From NCBI RefSeq assembly GCF_000378085.1, contig NZ_KB899219.1, forward strand, positions 1-64,000: DNA of 64,000 bases. Reading direction: 5' to 3'. Under the pieces are notes generated by a model that was not told the DNA's origin, did not search any database, and was given only the letters and a program-made list of their open reading frames with translations. Positions 1-8,033 of this stretch are shown here, in pieces. The DNA comes from Hoylesella loescheii DSM 19665 = JCM 12249 = ATCC 15930. Lineage in GTDB: Bacteria > Bacteroidota > Bacteroidia > Bacteroidales > Bacteroidaceae. The position numbers and the translations under genes are program-made. Position 1 is the stretch's first letter, and each line of letters starts with the position of its first letter.

Positions 1-767
1 CCGAAGTCATGCTGATAATGATTCTTTTCCATGCTTCCGGTTATCACTGCTTTAAGCATTTCTATCTTGAAAAAGTATGCAAGCATCTTCGCCATCTGTT
101 TCCCAATGTTGTTTCTTATAACCGTTTAGTGGAATTGGAAAGGGAGGTAGCCGTACCCTTAACCTTGTTTATCAAGAAGGTCCTGCTGGGCAAATGCACG
201 GGTATAAGCTTTGTTGACAGTACACCACTGCGTGTCTGCAAGAATCAAAGAATACATATTCACAAAGTTTTCAAGGGCATAGCCCAAAGAGGGAAATGCT
301 CTATGGGTTGGTTCTTCGGTTTCAAATTGCACTTGATTTGCAATGAAAAAGGAGAGCTTCTCAACTTTATGATAACGCCGGGAGATGTTGATGACCGCAA
401 GCCTTTGGAGTACAAAGCATTCATAGACTTCATCTATGGTAAGCTGGTCGGTGATAAAGGGTACATCGGCAAGAACCTCTTTCAAAGGCTTTTCGTTGAC
501 GGAATACAACTTATTACCAAGTTGAAAAGTAACATGAAAGGAGCATTAATGAGCGTTTCTGACAAGCTGTTACTCAGAAAAAGAGCCATTATAGAAACGG
601 TAAATGATGAACTTAAGAACATTGCACAGGTAGAGCACTCCAGGCATAGATGCTTTGATAATTTCATCGTCAACTTATTAGGCGCCATTGCTGCCTATTG
701 CTTGTTTCATAAGAAACCGTGCATCAATCTCAATAGGACTTTTGACACACGACTTACGTTGTTCTGA
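1..767 (+). CDS. IS982-family transposase, 5' end outside the window
   Basis: DDE transposase that would cut and paste its own insertion sequence. The reading frame is open from base 3, before the first internal ATG at base 9, so the start lies upstream of the window and about 40-50 residues are missing compared with the usual 290-300. Counting from that ATG, the catalytic residues are visible as D70 (in FVDST), D149 (VGDKGY) and E196 (IIETVNDELKN), the spacing known for IS982 transposases. The N-terminal stretch FFHxSGY-like followed by FKHFY is also typical. The frame is intact to its stop, so if the missing 5' end is sound the element could be active. It lies directly beside a decayed repeat array. 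Confidence 0.9.
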   Translation, partial: EVMLIMILFHASGYHCFKHFYLEKVCKHLRHLFPNVVSYNRLVELEREVAVPLTLFIKKVLLGKCTGISFVDSTPLRVCKNQRIHIHKVFKGIAQRGKCSMGWFFGFKLHLICNEKGELLNFMITPGDVDDRKPLEYKAFIDFIYGKLVGDKGYIGKNLFQRLFVDGIQLITKLKSNMKGALMSVSDKLLLRKRAIIETVNDELKNIAQVEHSRHRCFDNFIVNLLGAIAAYCLFHKKPCINLNRTFDTRLTLF

Positions 768-782
768 ATTCGTCGAACTCAC
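1..782 (+). mobile_element. 3' part of an IS982-family insertion sequence
   Basis: Transposase gene plus about 15 bases of right end. The 88-bp repeat pattern starts at about 783, so the element probably ends just before it. The left end is outside the window, so neither the terminal inverted repeats nor a target duplication can be checked. The right boundary is an estimate. Confidence 0.6.
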
Positions 783-1367
783 GTTATTTAGGCATATCTA
801 TTAATGGCTTGTATCGCATAAACTACCACATTGCAGTTGCGATTTTGGGGTGAATTCCATGCCAAAGGGTTTGTTTAGGCATGTCTATTAGCAGCTTGCT
901 TTATGCTAACTACCACGTAACAGTTGGGCTTTTGGTAGGTGAATTACATGCCAATGACTTTATTTAGGCATGTCTGTTAGCAGCTTGCTTTATGCTAACT
1001 ACCACGTAACAGTTGGGCTTTTGATAGGTGAATTACATGCCAATGGCATTGTTTAAGCATATCAATTAGTGGTTTGTATTGCGTTAACTACCATGTCGTG
1101 GTTGGTCCTTTGGGGGTGAATTCCATGCCTATGGCTTTATTTAGGCATGTCTATTAGTAGTTTGCATTACGTTAACTACCATGTCGTGGTTGGGCTTTTG
1201 GTAGGGCGCTCTATGCTAAAGTGCTTGTTTAGGCATGTCTATTAGCAGCTTGCTTTGCGTTAACTACCATGTCGCGGTTGGACTTTTGGTAGGACGTTCT
1301 ATGCAAAAGGCATTGTTTAAGCATGTCAATTAGTGGCTTGCATTGTGTTAACTACCGCGTAGCGGTT
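783..1367 (-). repeat. Array 1a: seven units of about 88 bp
   Basis: The core palindrome region (aactacc...ggttgg on this strand) starts at 821, 908, 997, 1086, 1174, 1262 and 1350, giving spacings of 87, 89, 89, 88, 88 and 88. The unit next to the leader (1350) has the perfect core ACCGCGTAGCGGT. Moving away, the cores read catgtcgcgg, catgtcgtgg (twice), cacgtaacag (twice) and finally cacattgcag, a stepwise decay. The rest of each unit is a conserved segment with tttaggcatgtctattag and ggtgaattccatgcc. The array runs away from the leader at 1368-1460, on the minus strand. Confidence 0.9.
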
Positions 1368-1460
1368 GGTCCTTTGGAAGGGCAGGGTTGGGAGCGAGAG
1401 CGACCTACCCTGCCTAAGCGGCATGTATAATCCTTCAAGGCCGTAGGTCTTGGTCTTTTT
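1368..1460 (-). repeat. Leader element of array 1a
   Basis: 93-bp element found four times in the window. Read on the minus strand it has box A (AAGACCTACGGCCTT, a quasi-palindrome), a variable stretch, box B (GGCAGGGT...ACCCTGCC, an inverted repeat), then a short joint ending GGACC directly before the first repeat core. Copies 1a and 25056-25148 share one version of the variable stretch (begins gaaggat). Copies 1610-1701 and 60962-61053 share another (begins tttcctt). Confidence 0.9.
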
Positions 1461-1609
1461 CCTGTTGGTCGGGTTGTATATAAACGCATATTGCGGACTC
1501 GCTATTTCTGCAACGTGGCAGGCATAAAGGTCGTTATCTGCTGGCTTCAGGTTTTAGTGAAATGTATTGATTATTATTTTCATTCTTAGCCATGAGTTCC
1601 TTTAAATGT
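1461..1609. other. Segment between two head-to-head leaders
   Basis: 149 bases separating divergent leaders. On the minus strand a short frame starts at an ATG near 1592 (MAKNENNNQYISLKPEASR) and stops. A second frame (beginning about PADNDLYACHVAEI) then runs open through box A of leader 1a. This resembles a small gene broken by a frameshift, but no homologue is recognised. Confidence 0.4.
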
Positions 1610-1701
1610 AAAAAGACCAAGACCTACGGCCTTGTTTCCTTCTGTCATTGACTAGACAGGGTAGGTCGCTCTAGCTCCCAACCCTGCCCTTCCAAAGGAC
1701 C
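1610..1701 (+). repeat. Leader element of array 1b
   Basis: 92-bp copy of the leader, plus orientation, with box A at about 1614-1636 and box B at about 1656-1689. It is almost identical to the copy at 60962-61053. It points away from leader 1a, so the locus is a head-to-head pair. Confidence 0.9.
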
Positions 1702-2403
1702 AACCGCTACGCGGTAGTTGGCGCAATACAAACGTTATTTTTACTCTGAATTTGCATCAACCACGCCAACCGCTACGCGGTAGTTAGTGTAATACAAACC
1801 GTTGTTTTTCTCCGAACTCGCATTAATCACGTCAACCGTTACACGATAGTTGGTGTAATGCAACCTTTGTTTTACTCCAAACTCACACCCAATCACGCCA
1901 ACCACTATGCGGTAGTTGACTCAATTCAAACGTTGTTTTTATTCCGAACTTGCATTAATCACGTCAACCGTTACACGATAGTTGGTGTAATGCAACCTTT
2001 GTTTTACTCCAAACTCACACCCAATCACGCCAACCACTATGCGGTAGTTGACTCAATTCAAACGTTGTTTTTATTCCGAACTTGCATCAATCACATCAAC
2101 AGCTACGCGGTAGTTGGTGCCATGCAACCGTTGTTTTACTCCAAACTTGCACCCAATCACGCCAACCGCTATGCGGTAGTTGGTGCCATGCAACCGTTGT
2201 TTTACTCCGAACTTGCATTAATCACGCCAAACCGTTACACGATAGTTGGTGCAATGCAACCTTTGTTTTACTCCAAACTCACACCCAACCACGCCAACCT
2301 CTATGCGGTAGTTAACTCTATGCAAACCGTTAATAGATATGTTTCAATAAAGCTATTGGCATGGAGTTCACCCCAAGAAGACCAACTGCTATGCGGTAGT
2401 TGG
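1702..2403 (+). repeat. Array 1b: ten 66-bp units plus one longer unit
   Basis: Repeat cores start at 1702, 1768, 1834, 1900, 1966, 2032, 2098, 2164, 2230, 2296 and 2384. The first ten are spaced exactly 66 bp and the last step is 88. The two leader-proximal cores are perfect (ACCGCTACGCGGT). Distal ones vary. The two-unit block 1834-1965 is nearly identical to 1966-2097, a recent segmental duplication. The final interval (about 2320-2384) carries the spacer type of the 88-bp array 1a in reverse complement, which links the two arrays. Because 66 is divisible by 3, long open frames run through the array; they are not treated as genes. Confidence 0.92.
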
Positions 2404-2771
2404 CACAATGCCGTTTGTGCGTACATGGGTTGTTGCGGATTATCTGTTTTCTCTAGCTGGTCTATCATATCTGCCAGCTGATGATATTGCCTCGTCGAAT
2501 GTGTCATGCATGATTATCTTTGGGTTTGCTGCTTTCCTTGCTTCATATAATCTTTTTATCCTTTCACGCTTTAACCTTTTGTTTCCCTGCTCTTCCAACG
2601 GACTAACCAAGACCCGACAGCAGCTGTAACAGACGTTTCTACATCGAATTTTGCTTGAATTATCGGGTATCTTATCTCGAACAGGCGTAGGTTCTTAATA
2701 GCTTGTTGTTTCGAATAGGGGGGATAATATTATTAAGGAACGGTTTGTAAACGTAACAAAGATGGGGGCAA
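2404..2771. other. Intergenic, no gene seen
   Basis: About 370 bases between the distal end of array 1b and the terminator of the glycan locus. Short frames exist but show no recognisable protein, signal peptide or promoter. Confidence 0.5.
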
Positions 2772-2808
2772 GAAAAAGCGTAGAGAGCGCCTCACGCGTT
2801 CTCTACGC
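2772..2808 (-). terminator. Rho-independent terminator of the susCD locus
   Basis: On the minus strand a stem with GCGTAGAGA and TCTCTACGC arms, extended by a few further pairs, is followed directly by TTTTTCTT. It lies about 140 bases downstream of the glycosyl hydrolase stop and would end the minus-strand transcript. Confidence 0.8.
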
Positions 2809-2945
2809 CATCATTAAATTTGAAATAATTTAATTTAACCCTTAAAATTTAAACTTTGAAAAAGAGATTTGAAATAAAGTTTACCTTCATCCTACGGGCG
2901 CTTTAAGCTCGAGGATGGTGGTAGGTATGTTGGTTCTTAGCCTAC

Positions 2946-4424
2946 TTAGTTCACCTTCACGGGTGTCGTTGGCTGACTTTCTGCATTATCTTTCTTGCTC
3001 ACGGCCGTAACGAAGTATGTGCCAGCCTCGGTTAAGGTTACTTCTTGCTGGCGCGTAACAGCTATGGTGGTGACCTCTTTACCAGCTCCGTTGTCGCGAT
3101 ACACGGCAAAGTAAGCCCCGTCTGGTCCGTTCCATTGCAGCGTTTTGCCGTTAGCTCTAACGTTGGTGGGGGTAGAGGGTGGTGTGGCTGCTTGCTTGCC
3201 GAGATAGGGTAGCACTGCGGGCTGCTTGTAAACATCTTTAATCACCGAGAGAATGTCAACCGGATTATTTAGCAAGTCTTTGGCGCTGAAAAGCACGCTA
3301 CCCGTTACCTTGTTGTATTTGCTGGCAAAGGCGAACTGCTTGGCAAGCTCGCTGGCATTCTGATAGGCAGCAGGACTTTTCGGATCTCCGAACCGATATG
3401 TGCCATATCCAATGAAGAGGGCGTTTTTAAATGTGTATTGTGACCACCAAACTAGGCGCTGGTTGAAGTTGGTTGCTGCGTTACCCATGGGGAAATAGAG
3501 CTGCGGAATGATGGCTTCGGTCCATCCCTCGCGCGACCATTTCACCACATCGGCATACATGGTGTTGTAGTTGTAGTCGGGATTTCCTGCAGGACTGACG
3601 GTGAACACCACCTCGGGGCGTGTGGCCTGAACAACATCGTGTATGCCTTTAACGGCAAGGTCTACGTTGTTTCGGCGGAATTCTTCTATCGTGATAGTGG
3701 GTTTGCCATTATTGTCTTTGGGCGCATACTTCTTGTATTCTTCCTCATCCTTGATGGTTTCGCCAGCGGTGAGTGAGGGATAGAAGTAGTCGTCGATGTG
3801 CACGCCATCGACATCGTATTTGCTGATGAGGTCTTTTATGATGTCGAAGATGCGTTGACGCACCTCGGGTAAGGCTGGATTGTACATCCTAATGGTTTTA
3901 TAGTCTACCATCATAGCTTGAGGTATGCGACTGTCTAGTGCTGGAAATGCCGCGTCGGTTGCCTTTTTCGTTGCTACGCGGTAAGGGTTGAACCATGCGT
4001 GGAAGGCAATTCCGCGTTTGTGAGCCTCGTCAATCATGAATCGAAGCACATCATACCCTGGATCTTTGTCAACCTCGCCCGTGAGATATTGGCACCAAGG
4101 TTCGTAGTCAGACTTATAGAATGCGTCGGCTCTTCCACGTACTTGCACAAACACGGCATTAATATTGTTTTTCTCTAAGGCCTTCATGTAGGCAATGTAG
4201 CTGGCCTTTTGGGATTCAGCGTTGTACTCGCCGCGTGGCCAATCAAGTCCCCACACGGTGGCCATCCATACGCCTCGCAGTTCTTTCTTGGGCAATATGG
4301 ATTGGGTGGGCGGATTGGGGGCGTCGGGCTTTTTAGGTTTGTTAGGCAGTATGTCGTCGTCGTGATTACAAGCCACAACCAATACGGCGCTTAGGGCTAG
4401 TGCTATTTTCTTCCAGGTTTTCAT
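2946..4424 (-). CDS. Family 10-like glycosyl hydrolase (GHL10/DUF187) lipoprotein
   Basis: Predicted surface or periplasmic lipoprotein with a TIM-barrel hydrolase domain of the GHL10 (DUF187, YngK-like) family, acting on an unknown glycan. The start is placed at the ATG at 4424 (a second ATG is at 4427) because it gives a clean lipoprotein signal, MKTWKKIALALSAVLVVAC; an in-frame ATG at 4454 would add ten residues before it. The hydrolase domain begins with LRGVWMATVWGLDWP, and GVHIDDYFYP carries acidic residues likely to be in the active site. A fibronectin-III-like tail follows (from about PSTPTNVRANG). Last gene of a minus-strand set with SusC, SusD and the DUF4623 protein, 93 bases after the latter. 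The substrate cannot be read from the sequence. Confidence 0.85.
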   Translation of the reverse strand: MKTWKKIALALSAVLVVACNHDDDILPNKPKKPDAPNPPTQSILPKKELRGVWMATVWGLDWPRGEYNAESQKASYIAYMKALEKNNINAVFVQVRGRADAFYKSDYEPWCQYLTGEVDKDPGYDVLRFMIDEAHKRGIAFHAWFNPYRVATKKATDAAFPALDSRIPQAMMVDYKTIRMYNPALPEVRQRIFDIIKDLISKYDVDGVHIDDYFYPSLTAGETIKDEEEYKKYAPKDNNGKPTITIEEFRRNNVDLAVKGIHDVVQATRPEVVFTVSPAGNPDYNYNTMYADVVKWSREGWTEAIIPQLYFPMGNAATNFNQRLVWWSQYTFKNALFIGYGTYRFGDPKSPAAYQNASELAKQFAFASKYNKVTGSVLFSAKDLLNNPVDILSVIKDVYKQPAVLPYLGKQAATPPSTPTNVRANGKTLQWNGPDGAYFAVYRDNGAGKEVTTIAVTRQQEVTLTEAGTYFVTAVSKKDNAESQPTTPVKVN

Positions 4425-4458
4425 CATGCAATCGTTATTTTTTTTAAACCTCAATTTG

Positions 4459-4499
4459 AGGAGTTAAGGAGTTGCTGTTCGTTTAACTCCTTAACTCCT
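4459..4499 (-). other. Intercistronic hairpin
   Basis: A 15-bp perfect inverted repeat (arms aggagttaaggagtt and aactccttaactcct, 11-base loop) between the DUF4623 gene and the hydrolase gene. There is no run of T after it on the minus strand, so it is more likely an RNA-processing or attenuation point than a full terminator. The arms themselves have an 8-bp period. Confidence 0.55.
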
Positions 4500-4517
4500 T
4501 GAATATCGCAAAATTAA

Positions 4518-5930
4518 TCAATCCTTATCTTGCGCTATGGGCGCTTCAACGATGACAAATCCCGATTCGCCTCGTGAGGCGAAGAGATACAGTTTGGCAT
4601 CTTTTCCATTGGCATCGCGTTCTATATAGAAGTTGGTGCAAGGTGAGGGGGCGCTGTTTCCTGTTCCACCTAAGATGAACGAGTAAACGGGCTCGTGCTG
4701 GCTAGCTGCCTCAAAGCGTTCGAGAGCTTCGGCTAGGTTGCTGCCTTTACTGATATCGTAGACATAGAGCGTGGGCGTTGCCTTGCTTGCACTGCCGAAA
4801 CCAGCGGCACAAGTGATGAGATAGCGCTTGTTGTTGAACATGAATGCGCGTGCGGCAACTGCCTCTGCGGGTTGGTTTGCTGCGCTTAGGCTGAACTTCT
4901 TCTGGGCAGCGTTGCTCGAAAGAGTGATGGGCATGGCCAAACCACTATAAAGATAGTCGCTCGTGTTTTCGTAACGGTAGATGTTCATTGACACCTTCAT
5001 CTTCGGGTCGGCAGGCAAAATGGTAGGCTCTGACACGTTCTTATGGTCTGAAACAGTAAGGCGAAGAATGTTTTGAGCCGTGTTTTCGCCAAAGAAGATG
5101 TATCCATCGCCGTTCTTGTCGATGTTGAGCGACATGTTGTCGCCGTATCGCTTGCCCGATTCGAGTATGTCTTCAAGATTAGCACTGAATATCACTTCGG
5201 GTGTAGAGGTTGGCGTTTCCCAGTAATAAACCTTCAAGAGAGATTTTGTTTTGATAGCCAATGTTGCCATGTAGATGTGACCATTGGCCAACGCACCCAT
5301 GTTATAGGGGAACGTTCCACCCGAAACACCAGTGAGATCAAGTGGTATTCGGTTGATGACACCAGCCTTGATGTCGGCTACTTTCAGCAAGTGTGGCTTG
5401 TTGTCTGTACGTGTTACCACCAATACATGCTGTCCGTCGAAATCGGCTCCACGTGTATCTAATGTTTTAAAGTCTTCGTAACGATTGTCGCCTGCGAAGC
5501 TATAAACTGTGGCGTTCTTAAATTCAGCTCCCCAAGATGGAATGTGCTTGCGCACCGTCATAAAGTAATCTTTATATCGGTTGTGGTTAAGTACGCGTAT
5601 GATAAGTTTCTTTTGCTCGTCGTCGGGTGCCATTTTGCAGTCTATCTCGGTTTTTTCGAGCTGCGCACCGTCGGATAATTTTGCCTCTAAGCGCAATGCG
5701 GAGAAGTTGGTAAGTGTGTCTAACTTGGGGAAGTTCACTTCTTTCTTTTCTTCGTCAACAGTTCCTTCCACAACCTGATCGCCCTTTTCGCCTGCGTTCA
5801 GTATCTTAATGGCGAGCAAGTCGGTATCGTATGGCGAATCCATGCTGGCTGGGTAGTTGTCGCCACACGAAACGAGCGTAGCCACCATCATGACAGCGGC
5901 CGCCAGACCTATATTCTTAAGCTTATACAT
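4518..5930 (-). CDS. DUF4623 domain lipoprotein of the susCD locus
   Basis: 470-residue lipoprotein with signal MYKLKNIGLAAAVMMVATLVSC and acidic residues soon after the cysteine, as is common for surface-exposed Bacteroidetes lipoproteins. The body matches the DUF4623 family, which usually sits next to SusD homologues. Segments such as DFDGQHVLVVTR, NGHIYMATLA and KNGDGYIFFGEN suggest a beta-propeller-like repeat structure (inference). A glycan-binding role at the cell surface, working with SusC/SusD, is likely but not shown. It starts 225 bases after the SusD stop and that gap holds 8-bp-period repeats, so it may be partly uncoupled from susCD expression. Confidence 0.8.
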   Translation of the reverse strand: MYKLKNIGLAAAVMMVATLVSCGDNYPASMDSPYDTDLLAIKILNAGEKGDQVVEGTVDEEKKEVNFPKLDTLTNFSALRLEAKLSDGAQLEKTEIDCKMAPDDEQKKLIIRVLNHNRYKDYFMTVRKHIPSWGAEFKNATVYSFAGDNRYEDFKTLDTRGADFDGQHVLVVTRTDNKPHLLKVADIKAGVINRIPLDLTGVSGGTFPYNMGALANGHIYMATLAIKTKSLLKVYYWETPTSTPEVIFSANLEDILESGKRYGDNMSLNIDKNGDGYIFFGENTAQNILRLTVSDHKNVSEPTILPADPKMKVSMNIYRYENTSDYLYSGLAMPITLSSNAAQKKFSLSAANQPAEAVAARAFMFNNKRYLITCAAGFGSASKATPTLYVYDISKGSNLAEALERFEAASQHEPVYSFILGGTGNSAPSPCTNFYIERDANGKDAKLYLFASRGESGFVIVEAPIAQDKD

Positions 5931-6011
5931 GCTTTCTTTCTGTTTAAATTTTGTTGTTTGTAGGTATGCTTATTGAACTTTTGAGTTTCAGGGTTTCTGA
6001 ACTTTGTTCGT

Positions 6012-6140
6012 TGATGAGTTGAGGAATTGAGGGGTTAAGTGGGGTAAACCAATAGCTGGTGGGCATAGTGGTTAACTACCTTGATTGCCTGTGGTCCCGT
6101 CAATTCGTAAACTCATCAACTTACAAATGTATAACTCATC
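6012..6140. repeat. 8-bp-period tracts between susD and the DUF4623 gene
   Basis: Two short tracts: 6012-6043 (tgatgagt tgaggaat tgaggggt taagtggg) and 6108-6140 (taaactca tcaactta ... ataactca). They belong to the same loose AACTYAYN family seen at 13181, 40027 and 59585. No promoter was recognised in this gap. Confidence 0.6.
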
Positions 6141-6155
6141 GGTTCATAACGAAAG

Positions 6156-8021
6156 TTAGTATCCCTCGGGCCATCCCTTTGTTTGCGATAGATGGTAACC
6201 TCGTTCGGCGTATTTCTTGATGTCGTTATAGCCGATGGGCGAGAGATAGGGGTTCACGTTGGGCAAATTAAGGAAGGGAAGCCTGCCTATTGTCTCTTTG
6301 GGATAGAAGAAACCCTTCATCTGACTGGCGTTCTTGCCATCGAAAGTAACGAGTTTTCCTGCTGCGTTTAGCACGCGGAAGCCACCAATGGCCTTATCGT
6401 TTAGCACTTTTGGAAGCTCGGACGGGAAGTCTACCCATGTGCCTAGAAGTAGGTCGGGGTTAGCGTCGGTGTCCATATAGTTCAGCTTTTTCCATCGGCG
6501 CAGGTCGATAACACGCGAGAATTCGAAAGCAAACTCCATACGTCTTTCACGTCTTATCTCCCAAATAAGCTGTGGAACATCGGCGTCTCGCTTGGGGTCG
6601 TTGTTCAGTTGGTCAAGCTTCATGGGTGCCGTTTGGGTAACGTGGCGTTGCACCGCTTCTGCATCGAGCGGCCTTTTGCGAATGGCGTTGATGGAGAGAT
6701 CGATGTCTGCCTGCGTAACGGCAGCCTCACCCAAAGTCGCGAGTTCGGCTTTTGCTTCAATCCAGTTGAGCAACACCTCGGCATAACGCATCACGGGATA
6801 GCCCGTAACATTCTTATCGCCTTGGAATTCGGGTGCTGGCGTACCTCCTTCGATGTTGAGGTAAGACAAAGCCGAACGTGGAATGAACTTCGTAACATAT
6901 AGTCCACAGCTCTTCGCATTTTCTGTAGTCTTGTGATAGAACGTAGCTTCGAAACGTGGGTCGCGGGTCTTGATAAGGCTGTCGAGCCTGAAATCCTTTG
7001 CCGCTGCCATAGTGGTTGAATTCCAGTCTTTACCATCGTTACAGATAAACGCCTTGATAAGGTCGAGGTTCGGGCCAAGATCGGTGGGGTTGCTGGGTAG
7101 GCAATAGGATGCCACACAGTGGGTAACGCCTTGTTCGGCATCGTACTTGCGATAGAGGATGCAGTCTTTCGAGTCGCTCAGGTTTGTCGACCCGAAGAGC
7201 GAACGGAAGTCGGTTGCGATGCCATACTTGCCGCTGTCGATGACCATTTGTGCTGCTTCTGTGGCCAGTTTGAAACATGTCTTGGCACGTTCGTTGTCTT
7301 GATAGTAGTATTTTTGCCAGCTACCTTCGAACAAAGCCCATCTAGACACGAAAGCTGCCACCACGTATCGGTTTACGTTTTGTGCGCCATCGTTTAGGCG
7401 AACGTTCTGCATGGCGTACTTGAAATCGGAGAACACCGAGTCCATCACCTCGTTGCGTGGGGTGCGGTCTTTGTATATTTCGTTCAGTTCGTCGCGATGT
7501 ATCTCGTGATTATAGTACGGCACGTCGCCGAACACGTTCACTAAGCGGGCATATTCCAATGCGTGGAAGAAGCGTGCGATGCCCAACCAGTGGCGAAATT
7601 GTTCGTCGGTGAGCTTGTCGCTCATAAGTTGTGTGATGCGATCTTTCATCACATTGGCTTTCCTCACCCATGCAAAGTTCCATGTTGGCCCAGTGAATTG
7701 ACTTTCCCAGTCGAGCGACAACGCAGTGGTTCCTTTCGAACTAGGCACCACTTTAGAGAACTGCGGCTGTGTTCCTTTTAGCACCGCATCGTCGTTAAAG
7801 TTGTAGTTATTGTTCGGGGTGTATGCCGTTACCCCGTACCCTACACCATATCCAGGGAAGAAATTGGGGTAAAAGGCGTTGGCATAGAGCCTCACATTGT
7901 TTTCGTTAGCCCAATATTCGGGGTCCTCGGCCGAGGTAAGCGAGGGCCGGTCCAAAACGTCGTTGCACCCAGAGCAGGCCAAAGTGCAAACGGCGATAAA
8001 TGAAAATATCTTTAGTTTCAT
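6156..8021 (-). CDS. SusD/RagB family nutrient-binding outer-membrane lipoprotein
   Basis: 621-residue SusD-family lipoprotein that would sit as a lid on its SusC partner and capture glycan on the cell surface. The signal ends in TLACSGC with the lipidated cysteine at 19, followed by NDVLDRP, the classic start of a mature SusD. The N-terminal SusD_N-like helical part contains FPNFFPGYGVG and DWESQFTGPTWNFAWVRKAN. The C-terminal SusD domain shows the usual PVMRYAEVLLNWIEAKAEL, IRRERRMEFAFEFSRVIDLRRW and a late asparagine/proline-rich end. Its start is 12 bases after the SusC stop, so the two are co-transcribed. Confidence 0.95.
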   Translation of the reverse strand: MKLKIFSFIAVCTLACSGCNDVLDRPSLTSAEDPEYWANENNVRLYANAFYPNFFPGYGVGYGVTAYTPNNNYNFNDDAVLKGTQPQFSKVVPSSKGTTALSLDWESQFTGPTWNFAWVRKANVMKDRITQLMSDKLTDEQFRHWLGIARFFHALEYARLVNVFGDVPYYNHEIHRDELNEIYKDRTPRNEVMDSVFSDFKYAMQNVRLNDGAQNVNRYVVAAFVSRWALFEGSWQKYYYQDNERAKTCFKLATEAAQMVIDSGKYGIATDFRSLFGSTNLSDSKDCILYRKYDAEQGVTHCVASYCLPSNPTDLGPNLDLIKAFICNDGKDWNSTTMAAAKDFRLDSLIKTRDPRFEATFYHKTTENAKSCGLYVTKFIPRSALSYLNIEGGTPAPEFQGDKNVTGYPVMRYAEVLLNWIEAKAELATLGEAAVTQADIDLSINAIRKRPLDAEAVQRHVTQTAPMKLDQLNNDPKRDADVPQLIWEIRRERRMEFAFEFSRVIDLRRWKKLNYMDTDANPDLLLGTWVDFPSELPKVLNDKAIGGFRVLNAAGKLVTFDGKNASQMKGFFYPKETIGRLPFLNLPNVNPYLSPIGYNDIKKYAERGYHLSQTKGWPEGY

Positions 8022-8033
8022 AGAGATTGCTTT

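Noticed and set aside
1858..2481. 207-residue open frame through array 1b
   Set aside because: It simply translates 66-bp repeats; 66 is divisible by 3, so frames stay open. No start signal, signal peptide or family match.
4459..4499. Full rho-independent terminator between the DUF4623 and hydrolase genes
   Set aside because: The stem is strong but no T-run follows on the transcribed strand, and the next gene of the set lies directly downstream.
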